From Octadecabacter sp. SW4 (GTDB taxonomy: Bacteria; Pseudomonadota; Alphaproteobacteria; Rhodobacterales; Rhodobacteraceae), in contig NZ_CP042819.1 in the NCBI RefSeq assembly GCF_008065155.1, positions 1,116,001 through 1,180,000 on the forward strand: a stretch of DNA of 64,000 nt. Reading direction: 5' to 3'. Each line of letters starts with the position of its first letter. Within the stretch, counting starts at the first letter, position 1. The position numbers and the translations under genes were made by a program. Below the pieces are notes generated by a model that was not told the origin of the DNA, made no database searches, and saw nothing but the letters and a program-made list of their open reading frames with translations. Below, piece by piece: positions 53,397 to 63,917 of the stretch.

Positions 53397-55130
53397 ATGA
53401 CGGAAGCAAAAATCACCACGGCTGGTCCGAACCTGTTGATCATCGGTGCGCCGCGTGCTGGCACAACGTTTTTATGGGGCTGGCTGGGGCAGCATCCTGA
53501 TATCTTCGCCCCGCCCGTGAAAGAGCCGCATTACCACCTGGCAGACCGATGGCCACTGGGTGGCCCCGAAGCCGAAGCATTTACAGCGCCCCTTGCGCAG
53601 TATCTGGCAGGCAAAAAGGCGCAGGTCTGGGGCGGATTGATGAGCGATCCGCAGGATTATGCCGCACTTTACGCGCCCGGACTGACCGCGCGCTACAGGT
53701 TGGAAGCAACACCAAACTATTTTGCCGAAGGCGCCGCTATGGCCACGCGCCTGCGCGATCGGCTTGGCCCCGATATTCGCGTGATCGTCATGCTGCGCGA
53801 TCCGGTGGCGCGCGCCTTGTCACAGATGCGCCTGTTTCGCCAGCTCGGATGGGAAGACAGCACCGATTTCGCCGCCGCCTTGTCGCTTGGACCCGATCGC
53901 CTGGCCAAGGGCTGGGCCCCGACCTGGGATTACCTGCGCTACAGCGAAGTCGCGGCACCCCTGGCCGCCTGGCAGGCCGTATTTGGCGACCGCTTGCACG
54001 TGATCACCCATGATGCGCTCACCTATGCACCCCAGGCCACGATGGCGCGGGTGCTGCACTGGCTTGACCTTCCCGCCGTCGCTTTGCCCTTGCCCAAACA
54101 GCGCAACGCCGCCGCCGTGGATGATGGGATCACCATGGCAGGGGCGGAGCGTGCTGTTGCGGCCTCGGGGCGGCTGGATCTGGTCGCGGAACGCGCCGTG
54201 CTTGCGGCGCAATCGGACCCCGCCCTTGCCCCGCCCGTGGTCAGTATCGGCATGCCCGTGCGCAACGGTGGCGCGGGTATCGCCAAGGCCCTGAAAAGCC
54301 TTTTGGCGCAAACCTATCCGCATCTGCATATTCATGTATGTGATAATGCGAGCACCGATGACACCGCCGCGATCGTGGCGGATATCGCAGCCCGCGACCG
54401 CCGGGTGACCCTGCATCGTTTCGAAAATTCCGTAGGTATTCAAGATAGTTACAGGCGTGCGCTCATGTGCTGCGATACTGCCTATTTCATGTTTGCCCCC
54501 GCCGATGATCGCTGGGACCGGGCGTTCATTGACGAAGCCGTGCGCGTCATGCAGGCCGATCCGACGCTTGCGGTCTGTTGCGGCCAGATCACGATGGTTG
54601 ACGGCGAAGGCCGCGGGCGCCTGTCCAAGGGCACGGTGCCAATTGCGGGCAAGCCGCTGTCGCGCTGGACCAGGGCATTGATGCGCAGCTACGACGCAAG
54701 TCGTATTTACGGGCTGCTGCGGGCCGATTGCCTTGACGGGTTGATCCCTGCCACCGCCCCCGAAGGCTGGGACCATTACAGCGTGGCCAAGTTGGCGCTG
54801 CGCGGCAACTGCGCGCGGATTGACGTGCCGGCCATGACGCGCGGACAAACGCCCGTCGCGACCTATCGCGCGCTGATGTATACTCAGGAACGCGGCCCGT
54901 GGCGGCGGGTCTTTTTCATGCGTCACGTGGCGGCGTTGTTTCGCGATGATCCGGCATTTGACACGCGGCCCCTGCGCGCGCGCCTTGCGCTGACCAGCTT
55001 TCAACTGCTGCATACCCAGCAAGGACTAGCGGGCCGCGGCTTTGGCCCTCTGCGCTGGCTTGCGCGGCGCGGCGCGGGGATGTTGCGCGCCCTTGCGTCC
55101 GTATCACCCGACAGGGGCTCAACCACATGA
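53397..55130 (+). CDS. Sulfotransferase-glycosyltransferase 2 fusion protein
   Basis: A 577-residue two-domain protein. Residues ~12-235 form a sulfotransferase: the PAPS 5'-phosphosulfate loop is IIGAPRAGTTFLWGWLG, and the 3'-phosphate site is VIVMLRDPVARALSQMR. After a linker, residues ~280-510 are a GT2 domain: VVSIGMPVRNGGAGIAKAL, HVCDNASTDDTAAIVADI, FMFAPADDRWDRAFI. One chain would thus transfer a sugar and a sulfate to a glycan. The ATG at 53397 is taken; a TTG three codons earlier is possible. The downstream nucleotidyltransferase starts inside its stop (ATGA). Confidence 0.88.
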   Translation: MTEAKITTAGPNLLIIGAPRAGTTFLWGWLGQHPDIFAPPVKEPHYHLADRWPLGGPEAEAFTAPLAQYLAGKKAQVWGGLMSDPQDYAALYAPGLTARYRLEATPNYFAEGAAMATRLRDRLGPDIRVIVMLRDPVARALSQMRLFRQLGWEDSTDFAAALSLGPDRLAKGWAPTWDYLRYSEVAAPLAAWQAVFGDRLHVITHDALTYAPQATMARVLHWLDLPAVALPLPKQRNAAAVDDGITMAGAERAVAASGRLDLVAERAVLAAQSDPALAPPVVSIGMPVRNGGAGIAKALKSLLAQTYPHLHIHVCDNASTDDTAAIVADIAARDRRVTLHRFENSVGIQDSYRRALMCCDTAYFMFAPADDRWDRAFIDEAVRVMQADPTLAVCCGQITMVDGEGRGRLSKGTVPIAGKPLSRWTRALMRSYDASRIYGLLRADCLDGLIPATAPEGWDHYSVAKLALRGNCARIDVPAMTRGQTPVATYRALMYTQERGPWRRVFFMRHVAALFRDDPAFDTRPLRARLALTSFQLLHTQQGLAGRGFGPLRWLARRGAGMLRALASVSPDRGSTT

Positions 55131-55870
55131 GCAAGCCCCACGGCATTATCCTTGCGGGCGGCGACAGCCTGCGGTTTGCGGGGGCAACGGGATTGCACAA
55201 GTCACTTGCACCCATCGCGGATGCGCCCTTGATTCTGCATGTGGCCGCGATGCTGGTGCGTGGCGGTGCGGGCGCGATTACCGTGCTGACCGGTGCCGCT
55301 CACGCTGCAATTTGCGCAGGTCTGGGAACTGGGCAATTGCAGGTCCGCGGCCATGCACCCACGCACATCACCCTGCGCCAATCCGCCCCCGATCTGGGGA
55401 CCGCTGGCCGTTTGGCAACCCTGCCCGCCGCCATGCTGGGCGAGGGGGCGTTGTTGGCTTACACAGATGTGCTGAGCGATGCACCCCTGGCCGATCTGCT
55501 GGCCCTGCGCCGGTCCCGCCAGGCCGCTCTTGCCATGCTGGCGGTGCAGCCGGATATGCCCTGGGGAATTGCCAGGTTGCAGGGTGATAAAATCACTGAT
55601 TTCACAGAAAAACCCCCGCTCGATCGTGGCTGGGTGAATGGTGGTATCTTTGCGGTTTCAGCCGCGATTCTGCCCCATATCCACGCCCCGCACGAAATGC
55701 TGGAGCGTGAACCGATGGCACGCCTGATCGCGGCCGAACAGGCGGTGGCCCTGCGCCACCGCGGTATTTGGCGGGCGGTTGATACGACCAAGGATCACGC
55801 GCGCCTGAACGACGATCTTGCGCGCGCTGCGCTTGACGGAATCGCGGATGCCCGACCGCGATTGATCTAG
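55127..55870 (+). CDS. Sugar-1-phosphate nucleotidyltransferase (RfbF-like)
   Basis: A 247-residue NTP transferase that activates a sugar-1-phosphate. The N-terminal GIILAGGDSLRFAG is the nucleotide-binding loop, although the usual GxGTR part is altered to DSLR. TDVLSDAPL is the metal Asp region. The C-terminal part, ITDFTEKPPLDRGWVNGGIF, LEREPMARLIAAEQAVALRH and GIWRAVDTTKD, matches glucose-1-phosphate cytidylyltransferase (RfbF). The product would be a CDP- or related NDP-sugar used by the neighbouring epimerase and methyltransferases. It overlaps the fusion gene by 4 bp. Confidence 0.8.
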   Translation: MSKPHGIILAGGDSLRFAGATGLHKSLAPIADAPLILHVAAMLVRGGAGAITVLTGAAHAAICAGLGTGQLQVRGHAPTHITLRQSAPDLGTAGRLATLPAAMLGEGALLAYTDVLSDAPLADLLALRRSRQAALAMLAVQPDMPWGIARLQGDKITDFTEKPPLDRGWVNGGIFAVSAAILPHIHAPHEMLEREPMARLIAAEQAVALRHRGIWRAVDTTKDHARLNDDLARAALDGIADARPRLI

Positions 55871-55929
55871 TGGTGCGCCCGCCTGTGCCCTGCTAGGCTG
55901 GCATGACCACAGCCAAAGGTGCACCCCTG

Positions 55930-56823
55930 ATGATCGACAAACTGGACATGTTCATCGCCCTTGCACGCGAAGAACACTTTGGCCGCGCTGCCCAAAGCAT
56001 GGGTGTGACCCAGCCCACCCTGTCAGCCGCCATCAAGCAGCTTGAGGATAGCCTTGGGGTGATGCTGGTCTGGCGTGGATCGCGGTTTCAGGGGCTGACA
56101 CCCGAAGGCCAGCGCGTGCTGGAATGGGCGCGCCAGATCGTTGGCGATGCGCGCACCATGCGCGAGGAAATGCGCGCCGCGCGTCAAGGCCTGTCGGGCA
56201 ACCTGCGCCTTGCGGTCATCCCCACGGCACTGACGGTCGTGTCGGATCTGACAGCGGGGTTCACGGTGAAACACCCCGGTGTGCGTTTTACGGTGCTGTC
56301 ACGGACATCGGCCGAGATCCTGACAATGCTGGAGAATTTGCAGATCGACGCGGGCGTGACCTATCTGGAAAACGAACCACTTGGGCGCGTCACAACCGTG
56401 CCGATTTATGCCGAACGCTACGTGCTGGTTGTGCGCGCCGATCATCCGCTGGCCGGGCAGGCGGGGGTGGCTTGGGCCGCGCTGGGCGATCTGCCGCTGG
56501 GCCTGCTGACGCCTGATATGCAAAACCGCCGGATCATCAATGCGCATTTGACGGAGGCGGGCGTCGACATCGCCCCCAAGGTCGAAGCCTCATCGACCGT
56601 TGTGCTGATCAGCCATGTCTTGCAGGCCAATTGGGCAACCGTTCTGCCCCTGCGCGCAGCGCAGATATTCCTGAAAGCCGGTGATTTGGCCGCTGTGCCG
56701 CTGACTGGCAGCGACGCCAGCCACGCCGTGGGCCTGATCGCACCCTATCGCGAACCGCATACGCCCGTGTTGGCGGCGCTTTTGGCGCAAGCCCAGTCGA
56801 TTTCAGACCACAGGGTGCCATGA
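55930..56823 (+). CDS. LysR-family regulator of the formate dehydrogenase operon
   Basis: A 297-residue LysR-type regulator. The helix-turn-helix is MFIALAREEHFGRAAQSMGV-TQPTLSAAIKQLE, followed by LGVMLVWRGSRFQGLTPEG. The rest is the periplasmic-binding-like effector domain (QIDAGVTYLENEP). The start at 55930 places AAAGGTG about eight bases upstream and begins with the usual LysR N-terminus. It lies in the same direction just before fdsG, and its TGA stop overlaps a dyad that is a good candidate for its own operator. Confidence 0.9.
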   Translation: MIDKLDMFIALAREEHFGRAAQSMGVTQPTLSAAIKQLEDSLGVMLVWRGSRFQGLTPEGQRVLEWARQIVGDARTMREEMRAARQGLSGNLRLAVIPTALTVVSDLTAGFTVKHPGVRFTVLSRTSAEILTMLENLQIDAGVTYLENEPLGRVTTVPIYAERYVLVVRADHPLAGQAGVAWAALGDLPLGLLTPDMQNRRIINAHLTEAGVDIAPKVEASSTVVLISHVLQANWATVLPLRAAQIFLKAGDLAAVPLTGSDASHAVGLIAPYREPHTPVLAALLAQAQSISDHRVP

Positions 56824-56839
56824 TAGGTTACTCCTATCA
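56821..56839. promoter_or_regulatory. Perfect inverted repeat upstream of fdsG, probable LysR operator
   Basis: TGATAGG (56821-56827) and CCTATCA (56833-56839) are perfect 7-bp arms around TTACT. The core ATAG-N7-CTAT matches the half-site layout of LysR-type regulators such as OxyR. It spans the stop codon of the LysR gene and lies 75 bp before fdsG. Confidence 0.65.
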
Positions 56840-56913
56840 AACAACGGAATTGCGATATTGATTACCGGCGTGACCTGCGCGATACCTCGCGGGCGCACGC
56901 AAGGGAGTCTATC

Positions 56914-57380
56914 ATGTCCGCCAGCCAAGCCACCAAAGATACAATGGCCCGTATTCTGGCCGCACATGACGGGCTGGAAGGGCCGCTTTTGCCGATCCTG
57001 CACGCGGTGCAGGCCGAGATGGGTTTCATCCCGGAAGACGTGCAGCCGATCATCGCCAATCACCTTAATATTTCGAAGGCCGAAGTGCATGGGGTGGTGA
57101 CGTTTTACCACGATTTCCGCGATGCCCCCGCAGGCCGCCATATCGTTAAAATCTGCCGTGCCGAGGCCTGTCAGGCGATGGGGGCCAATGGATTGGCTGA
57201 GGCGACACTTGCGAAACTGGGCGTGGACTGGCACGGCACCACGGCCAATGGCGCGGTGACGGTCGAACCGGTCTACTGCCTAGGTCTATGCGCTTGCGGC
57301 CCCGCCGCGATGGTTGATGACCGCGTTCTGGGTCGGGTGGACGGGGCGAAAATGGATGAACTTCTGGCGGAGGCGGGCGC

Positions 57381-57384
<4 letters not shown>
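56914..57384 (+). CDS. fdsG: NAD-dependent formate dehydrogenase, gamma subunit
   Basis: A 156-residue NuoE-like subunit carrying a [2Fe-2S] cluster in the diaphorase half of soluble FDH. VQAEMGFIPEDVQPIIANHL, GVVTFYHDF, and the cluster cysteines in KICRAEACQAMGANGL and VYCLGLCACGPAAMVDD are typical. GGGAG precedes the ATG. The downstream fdsB starts within its stop (4-bp overlap). The FDS-specific order G-B-A-D-D argues against a complex I gene. Confidence 0.94.
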
Positions 57385-58888
<1,504 letters not shown>

Positions 58889-58892
<4 letters not shown>

Positions 58893-58996
58893 TGTTTTCG
58901 AATTTGCTGCGCAAATCCGACCGGCTGGGGGTTTTGCACCCCCAGACCCCCGCAGAGTTTTTTGGCCAAGATGAAGTTTGGAAGGATTTGCCATGA
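58889..58996 (+). CDS. Possible 35-codon coupled ORF between fdsB and the alpha-subunit gene
   Basis: An ATG at 58889 overlaps the fdsB stop, and the frame's TGA at 58994-58996 overlaps the alpha-subunit ATG at 58993. It would encode MMFSNLLRKSDRLGVLHPQT and 15 more residues. Most of it is made by the palindromic repeat at 58925-58976, so it has no protein-family look. It could pass ribosomes across the hairpin to the next gene. Confidence 0.4.
58925..58976 (+). repeat. Intergenic hairpin-plus-tail repeat, copy B, inside the fds operon
   Basis: CTGGGGG (58925-58931) pairs with CCCCCAG (58939-58945). The tail has CCCCCGCAG (58947-58955) and AGATGAAG (58969-58976), as in copy A at 995-1059. 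It lies between fdsB and the alpha-subunit gene. Confidence 0.65.
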
Positions 58997-61869
58997 GAGA
59001 TTTCATCATCCCCACAGATATGGGCACGCCTGCGTCGCGATCCACCAAGGTGATCACGCTGACGATTGACGGCTTTGATGTGACGGTGCCCGAGGGCACG
59101 AGTGTCATGCGGGCATCGGCCGAGGCGGGCATTGCCGTGCCGAAGCTTTGTGCGACAGATAGTCTTGAGGCCTTCGGGTCTTGCCGCCTTTGTGTGGTCG
59201 AAATCGAGGGGCGACGGGGCACGCCGGCGTCTTGCACCACCCCGGTGGCTGAGGGAATGATTGTCAAAACGCAATCTTCCAAGGTCAAGAAGATCCGAAA
59301 AGGCGTTATGGAATTGTATATTTCCGATCATCCGCTGGATTGCCTGACCTGTGCAGCCAATGGCGACTGCGAATTGCAGGATATGGCCGGAATGGTCGGG
59401 TTGCGCGATGTGCGCTACGAGGCTGTGGCGACGCATTTCGAGGCACGCAACGCCGGTGGCGACATCAATCCGCAATTCATCCCCAAGGATGATAGCAACC
59501 CCTATTTCACGTATGATCCGGCCAAATGCATTGTCTGTAGCCGCTGCGTGCGCGCCTGCGAGGAAGTGCAGGGAACATTCGCACTGACCATCGAAGGCAT
59601 GGGGTTCAATTCGCGCGTGGCCGCTGGCACGGCGTCGGATGATTTTCTGGCCTCTGATTGTGTGTCCTGCGGCGCTTGCGTGCAGGCCTGCCCGACGGCG
59701 ACCTTGCAGGAAAAATCGGTGATTGAACTGGGCACGCCGGAACGGTCCGTCATCACGACCTGTGCCTATTGCGGGGTCGGCTGTTCGTTCAAGGCGGAAC
59801 TGAATGGCGACGAATTGGTGCGCATGGTGCCTTACAAGAACGGCAAGGCCAATCGCGGCCATTCCTGCGTCAAGGGCCGCTTTGCCTATGGTTATGCCAA
59901 TCACGCCGACCGCATCACATCACCGATGATCCGCGACAAGATCACCGATCCTTGGCGCGAAGTATCCTGGGAGGAGGCGATTGGTTTCACCGCCCAAAAG
60001 CTGCGTGATCTGCAGGCCAGACACGGGCAACAGGCGATTGGCGGCATCACGTCAAGCCGCTGCACCAACGAAGAAACCTTCCTGGTGCAAAAGATGATCC
60101 GCGCGACATTCGGCAACAACAACACCGACACCTGCGCGCGGGTCTGCCATTCGCCGACGGGCTATGGGTTGAAGACCACATTTGGCACATCCGCTGGCAC
60201 GCAAGACTTTGATTCTGTTGAACATACTGACGTTGCAATCGTCATCGGCGCGAACCCCACCGATGGTCACCCCGTCTTTGCCAGCCGCCTGAAAAAGCGT
60301 CTGCGCGCGGGCGCGAAATTGATCGTGATTGACCCGCGCCGGATTGATCTGGTGAAAACACCGCATGTGGCGGCCAGCCATCATCTGCCCCTGCGCCCGG
60401 GCACAAACGTGGCCGTGTTGACCAGCATCGCCCATGTGATCGTGACCGAAGGTTTGATGGACGAGGCGTTTATTCGCGACCGCTGTGACTGGGATGAATT
60501 CGCCGAATACGCCGAATTTGTCAGCGACCCGCGCCATTCCCCCGAGGCGACCGCGCTGCTGAGCGGCGTCGACGCTGATGAGCTGCGCGGCGCGGCGCGG
60601 CTTTTTGCCAAGGGCGGCAATGGCGCGATTTACTATGGCCTTGGCGTGACAGAGCACAGCCAGGGGTCAACCACCGTCATGGCGATTGCGAATCTTGCGA
60701 TGATGACCGGCAATCTGGGCCGTCCCGGTGTGGGCGTGAACCCCTTGCGCGGGCAAAACAACGTGCAGGGGGCCTGCGATATGGGGTCATTCCCGCATGA
60801 ACTGCCCGGCTATCGGCATGTCTCTGATGATGCGACCCGCGAGGTGTTCGAAAAACTTTGGGGGGTTGAACTGGATGCAAAACCCGGGCTGCGCATCCCC
60901 AATATGCTGGACGCCGCCGTCGATGGCACCTTCAAGGGGCTGTATGTGCAGGGCGAGGATATCTTGCAGTCCGACCCCGATACCAAACACGTCATGGCGG
61001 GCCTTGAAGCGATGGAGTGCGTGATCGTCCACGACCTGTTCCTGAATGAAACCGCCAATTATGCGCATGTGTTCCTGCCCGGTTCGACCTTTCTTGAAAA
61101 GGACGGAACCTTTACCAATGCTGAACGTCGCATTAACCGTGTGCGCCGTGTCATGGCCCCGCTGAACGGCTATGCGGATTGGGAAGTGACCATGCTGCTG
61201 GCCAATGCGATGGGGGCCGGATGGACCTATACGCACCCCAGTCAAGTGATGGATGAAATCGCCGCGACGACCCCAAGTTTTGCCAATGTTTCCTATGAGT
61301 TGCTGGAAGAACGCGGATCGGTGCAATGGCCTTGCAATGATGCCAACCCAGATGGTGCACCAATCATGCACATCGACAGTTTCGCGCGCGGCAAGGGGCA
61401 GTTCATCATCACCGAATATATCGCCACCGAGGAACGCACAGGTGCGCGTTTCCCGCTGTTGTTAACCACCGGGCGCATCTTGTCGCAGTATAATGTGGGG
61501 GCGCAAACGCGGCGCACGCAAAACGTGGTCTGGCACGCCGAGGATGTGTTGGAAATCCATCCCCATGACGCCGAGGTGCGCGGCGTGACCGAGGGCGATT
61601 GGGTGAAGCTGGCCAGCCGGTCGGGGGATACGTCGCTGCGCGCGCATATCACGGACCGCGTGTCACCGGGTGTGGTTTACACGACGTTCCACCACCCCGA
61701 TACACAGGCCAATGTGATCACCACCGACTACAGCGATTGGGCGACGAACTGCCCCGAATACAAGGTCACGGCGGTGCAGGTCGGGAAATCCAACGGTCCA
61801 ACGGACTGGCAGGAAGATTACAATGCGCAGGCCGAAAAGTCGCGCCGTATCCTGCCTGCCGCCGAATGA
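58993..61869 (+). CDS. fdsA: NAD-dependent formate dehydrogenase, catalytic alpha subunit
   Basis: A 958-residue molybdopterin enzyme that oxidises formate to CO2. The N-terminus is NuoG-like: [2Fe-2S] cysteines in CATDSLEAFGSCRLC, HxxxC-type cluster region with CLTCAANGDCELQ, and two ferredoxin-like clusters (CIVCSRCVRAC, CVSCGACVQACP). The molybdenum domain begins at CAYCGVGC; the metal ligand is Cys385 in CARVCHSPTGYG. The C-terminal domain has the MGD-binding LLTTGRILSQYNVGAQTRR. The ATG at 58993 fits; GAAGGA precedes it. Needs moaA-derived cofactor. Confidence 0.96.
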   Translation: MRDFIIPTDMGTPASRSTKVITLTIDGFDVTVPEGTSVMRASAEAGIAVPKLCATDSLEAFGSCRLCVVEIEGRRGTPASCTTPVAEGMIVKTQSSKVKKIRKGVMELYISDHPLDCLTCAANGDCELQDMAGMVGLRDVRYEAVATHFEARNAGGDINPQFIPKDDSNPYFTYDPAKCIVCSRCVRACEEVQGTFALTIEGMGFNSRVAAGTASDDFLASDCVSCGACVQACPTATLQEKSVIELGTPERSVITTCAYCGVGCSFKAELNGDELVRMVPYKNGKANRGHSCVKGRFAYGYANHADRITSPMIRDKITDPWREVSWEEAIGFTAQKLRDLQARHGQQAIGGITSSRCTNEETFLVQKMIRATFGNNNTDTCARVCHSPTGYGLKTTFGTSAGTQDFDSVEHTDVAIVIGANPTDGHPVFASRLKKRLRAGAKLIVIDPRRIDLVKTPHVAASHHLPLRPGTNVAVLTSIAHVIVTEGLMDEAFIRDRCDWDEFAEYAEFVSDPRHSPEATALLSGVDADELRGAARLFAKGGNGAIYYGLGVTEHSQGSTTVMAIANLAMMTGNLGRPGVGVNPLRGQNNVQGACDMGSFPHELPGYRHVSDDATREVFEKLWGVELDAKPGLRIPNMLDAAVDGTFKGLYVQGEDILQSDPDTKHVMAGLEAMECVIVHDLFLNETANYAHVFLPGSTFLEKDGTFTNAERRINRVRRVMAPLNGYADWEVTMLLANAMGAGWTYTHPSQVMDEIAATTPSFANVSYELLEERGSVQWPCNDANPDGAPIMHIDSFARGKGQFIITEYIATEERTGARFPLLLTTGRILSQYNVGAQTRRTQNVVWHAEDVLEIHPHDAEVRGVTEGDWVKLASRSGDTSLRAHITDRVSPGVVYTTFHHPDTQANVITTDYSDWATNCPEYKVTAVQVGKSNGPTDWQEDYNAQAEKSRRILPAAE

Positions 61870-62684
61870 CAAAGGGCGCCCATAGCGTCGCTGGCGTCGC
61901 GGTCCGCAAGGGCCGCGAACAGGCGGTGACGCGCGCCCTTCCTGACGAAGTGCCGGTGGCGCTGGTTTACAACGGCAGCACCCAGGCGGTGATGATGGCC
62001 ACACCCGACGATCTGCATGATTTCGCCCTGGGCTTTAGCCTAAGCGAGGGGATCATCACCGACCTGACCCAGATCGAGAAGTTTGAAATTGTCAAGCATG
62101 GTCAAGGGCTTGAGGCGCAAATGTGGCTGTCGGATGATCGTGCCGATGCTTTGGCCGCGCGCCGCCGTTTTATGGCGGGGCCGGTGGGATGTGGCCTGTG
62201 CGGGATCGATTCATTGGATCAGGCGCTGCGCGACTTGCCCGCTGTCACCAGCGATCTGACCCTTGCCGCCGATGATATTCCAGCGGCGATGGCAGCCCTG
62301 CGTGCCGCCCAGCCATTGCATGACCAGACCCGCGCGGTGCATGCGGCCGGGTTTTATGTGGCGGGGCAGGGGATCGTCGCCGCGCGCGAGGATGTGGGGC
62401 GCCACAATGCGCTGGACAAGGTGATCGGCGCGATGGCCCGAGCTGGTGTCAGCGGTGCGGGTGGCGCCATTGCCATTACCAGCCGCGTTTCGGTTGAAAT
62501 GGTGCAGAAATGCGCCGTGGCGGGCGCGCCTGTGCTGATCGCGGTCTCTGCGCCAACGTCTTTGGCCGTGCAAACGGCGCTGGATGCCGGTATCACCATT
62601 GCCGCGCTCGCCCGCGATGACGCCTTTGAAATATTTACCCATTCTGCCCGTATCAAGACCGGAGCCACGCCACATGTCGCCTGA
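61866..62684 (+). CDS. fdhD: Formate dehydrogenase accessory sulfurtransferase FdhD
   Basis: A 272-residue protein that moves sulfur from a desulfurase to the molybdenum cofactor of formate dehydrogenase. The Cys pair is in GCGLCGID (Cys109 and Cys112). AREDVGRHNALDKVIG and ITSRVSVEMVQKCAVAGAPV are conserved. It overlaps the catalytic subunit by 4 bp (ATGA). A longer upstream frame lies inside the catalytic subunit gene and was not used. Confidence 0.96.
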   Translation: MTKGAHSVAGVAVRKGREQAVTRALPDEVPVALVYNGSTQAVMMATPDDLHDFALGFSLSEGIITDLTQIEKFEIVKHGQGLEAQMWLSDDRADALAARRRFMAGPVGCGLCGIDSLDQALRDLPAVTSDLTLAADDIPAAMAALRAAQPLHDQTRAVHAAGFYVAGQGIVAAREDVGRHNALDKVIGAMARAGVSGAGGAIAITSRVSVEMVQKCAVAGAPVLIAVSAPTSLAVQTALDAGITIAALARDDAFEIFTHSARIKTGATPHVA

Positions 62685-62889
62685 AAAAATGGTCATGATG
62701 ACCAACCAGATCGCCAGCTTTTTCGCCACGCAGCCCGATGCGGACAAGGCCAGCCGCGTCGCCGACCATCTGCGCGAATTCTGGGAACCGCGCATGCTGG
62801 ACCAGCTTTATGCCCATGTGGATGCGGGCGGCGCGGGGTTGTCGCCATTGGCGCTGGAAGGTGCACAGAAGTTGCGCGCCACCGCATAG
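62674..62889 (+). CDS. fdsD: NAD-dependent formate dehydrogenase, delta subunit
   Basis: A 71-residue protein. KMVMMTNQIASFFATQPDAD, then ADHLREFWEPRM and LSPLALEGAQKLR, match FdsD, the small subunit of the soluble FdsABGD enzyme. Start at 62674 overlaps the fdhD end by 11 bp. It closes the operon. The 92 bases after it hold a weak GGGTT-type stem and no gene. Confidence 0.92.
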   Translation: MSPEKMVMMTNQIASFFATQPDADKASRVADHLREFWEPRMLDQLYAHVDAGGAGLSPLALEGAQKLRATA

Positions 62890-62981
62890 GGTGGGTTAAA
62901 ACCCGGGTTTCCCCATATCATCACGCCCTTGTATGCCACCCGCGTGCGCCCTACCGTTCGCCAAAGCTGATCCGAGGCCCG

Positions 62982-63917
62982 ATGCTCCGACCTTTGCTGA
63001 AATCCGCCGCGCGGCGCTATATGGATGTGACCCTGCGTGCAGGCGCGCGCAACGTGCGTATTGTTGAACGTCCCGGTGCATGGATGCCGCCAGGCGCGCT
63101 GTCCGACCTAAGCGCCGATCTGCGCCATGTGGCGGCGCGGACCCTGACCGGCGCGCTGACCTACGGCGTGTTTTCGGGTGACGCCGATGTCATGAAAGAT
63201 GTCGTTATTACAGTTGTTTACGGTGCGGATGGCACCCCTGTCGCTTTCAATGCCCTTGCCATCATGCAGGTCCAGACCCGCCCGCGCCCGCGCGAGGTAT
63301 TGCACCTTGGTCTTGTGATGATCGACCCTGATGCGCGTCAGGAGGGTCTGGGTTGGGTGCTATATGGGCTGACCTGTTTTCTGATCTTTATCCGCAACCA
63401 GATGCGCCCGCTTTGGGTGTCCAACGTCACGCAGGTGCCTGCGGTCGTCGGCATGGTCAGCACCGTCTTTTCCGATGTCTGGCCGCGTCCCGATGGCGGG
63501 CGTTGCCCCTTGCAGCATCTGCTCTTGGCCCGCGCGATCATGGCCTCCCATCGCCCGGTTTTTGGCGTGGGCAAAGAAGCCGCCTTTGACGAATCCCGCT
63601 TTGTGATCGCGCGCGCCTATACGGGCGGGTCCGATGATCTGCAAAAGACCTGGGATGTGGCTCCCAAACACCGCGACGACAGCTATAACACATTTTGTGC
63701 CGACCAACTGGACTATGGGCGCGGCGATGATCTGCTGCAACTGGGCCGGATGGACACAGCCGCCATGCGCCGCTTTCTGGCACGCGAAGTGCCGCGTGCC
63801 GCCCGGTTCCGCCTGCTGGGTGCGGGCGCGCTTGTCGCTTTGCAACGCCTTGTTTTGCCACTGATTTACTGGTCCGATAGCAAGCGGGACTATGGTATCC
63901 TGCGGGCGCGCGCATGA
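62982..63917 (+). CDS. GNAT-like protein of unknown function
   Basis: A 311-residue protein. HLGLVMIDPDARQEGLGWVL resembles the acetyl-CoA-binding motif A of GNAT acetyltransferases, with a following hydrophobic helix (LYGLTCFLIFIRNQ). The rest, including VSNVTQVPAVVGMVSTVFSD and an Arg-rich C-terminus, I do not recognise. It overlaps the truncated right-end gene by 4 bp (ATGA), suggesting an operon. Assignment as an acetyltransferase is tentative. Confidence 0.6.
   Translation: MLRPLLKSAARRYMDVTLRAGARNVRIVERPGAWMPPGALSDLSADLRHVAARTLTGALTYGVFSGDADVMKDVVITVVYGADGTPVAFNALAIMQVQTRPRPREVLHLGLVMIDPDARQEGLGWVLYGLTCFLIFIRNQMRPLWVSNVTQVPAVVGMVSTVFSDVWPRPDGGRCPLQHLLLARAIMASHRPVFGVGKEAAFDESRFVIARAYTGGSDDLQKTWDVAPKHRDDSYNTFCADQLDYGRGDDLLQLGRMDTAAMRRFLAREVPRAARFRLLGAGALVALQRLVLPLIYWSDSKRDYGILRARA

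Noticed and set aside
53820..55022. 400-codon open frame antisense to the sulfotransferase-GT2 gene
   Set aside because: No protein-like features; overlapped by a gene with clear domains.
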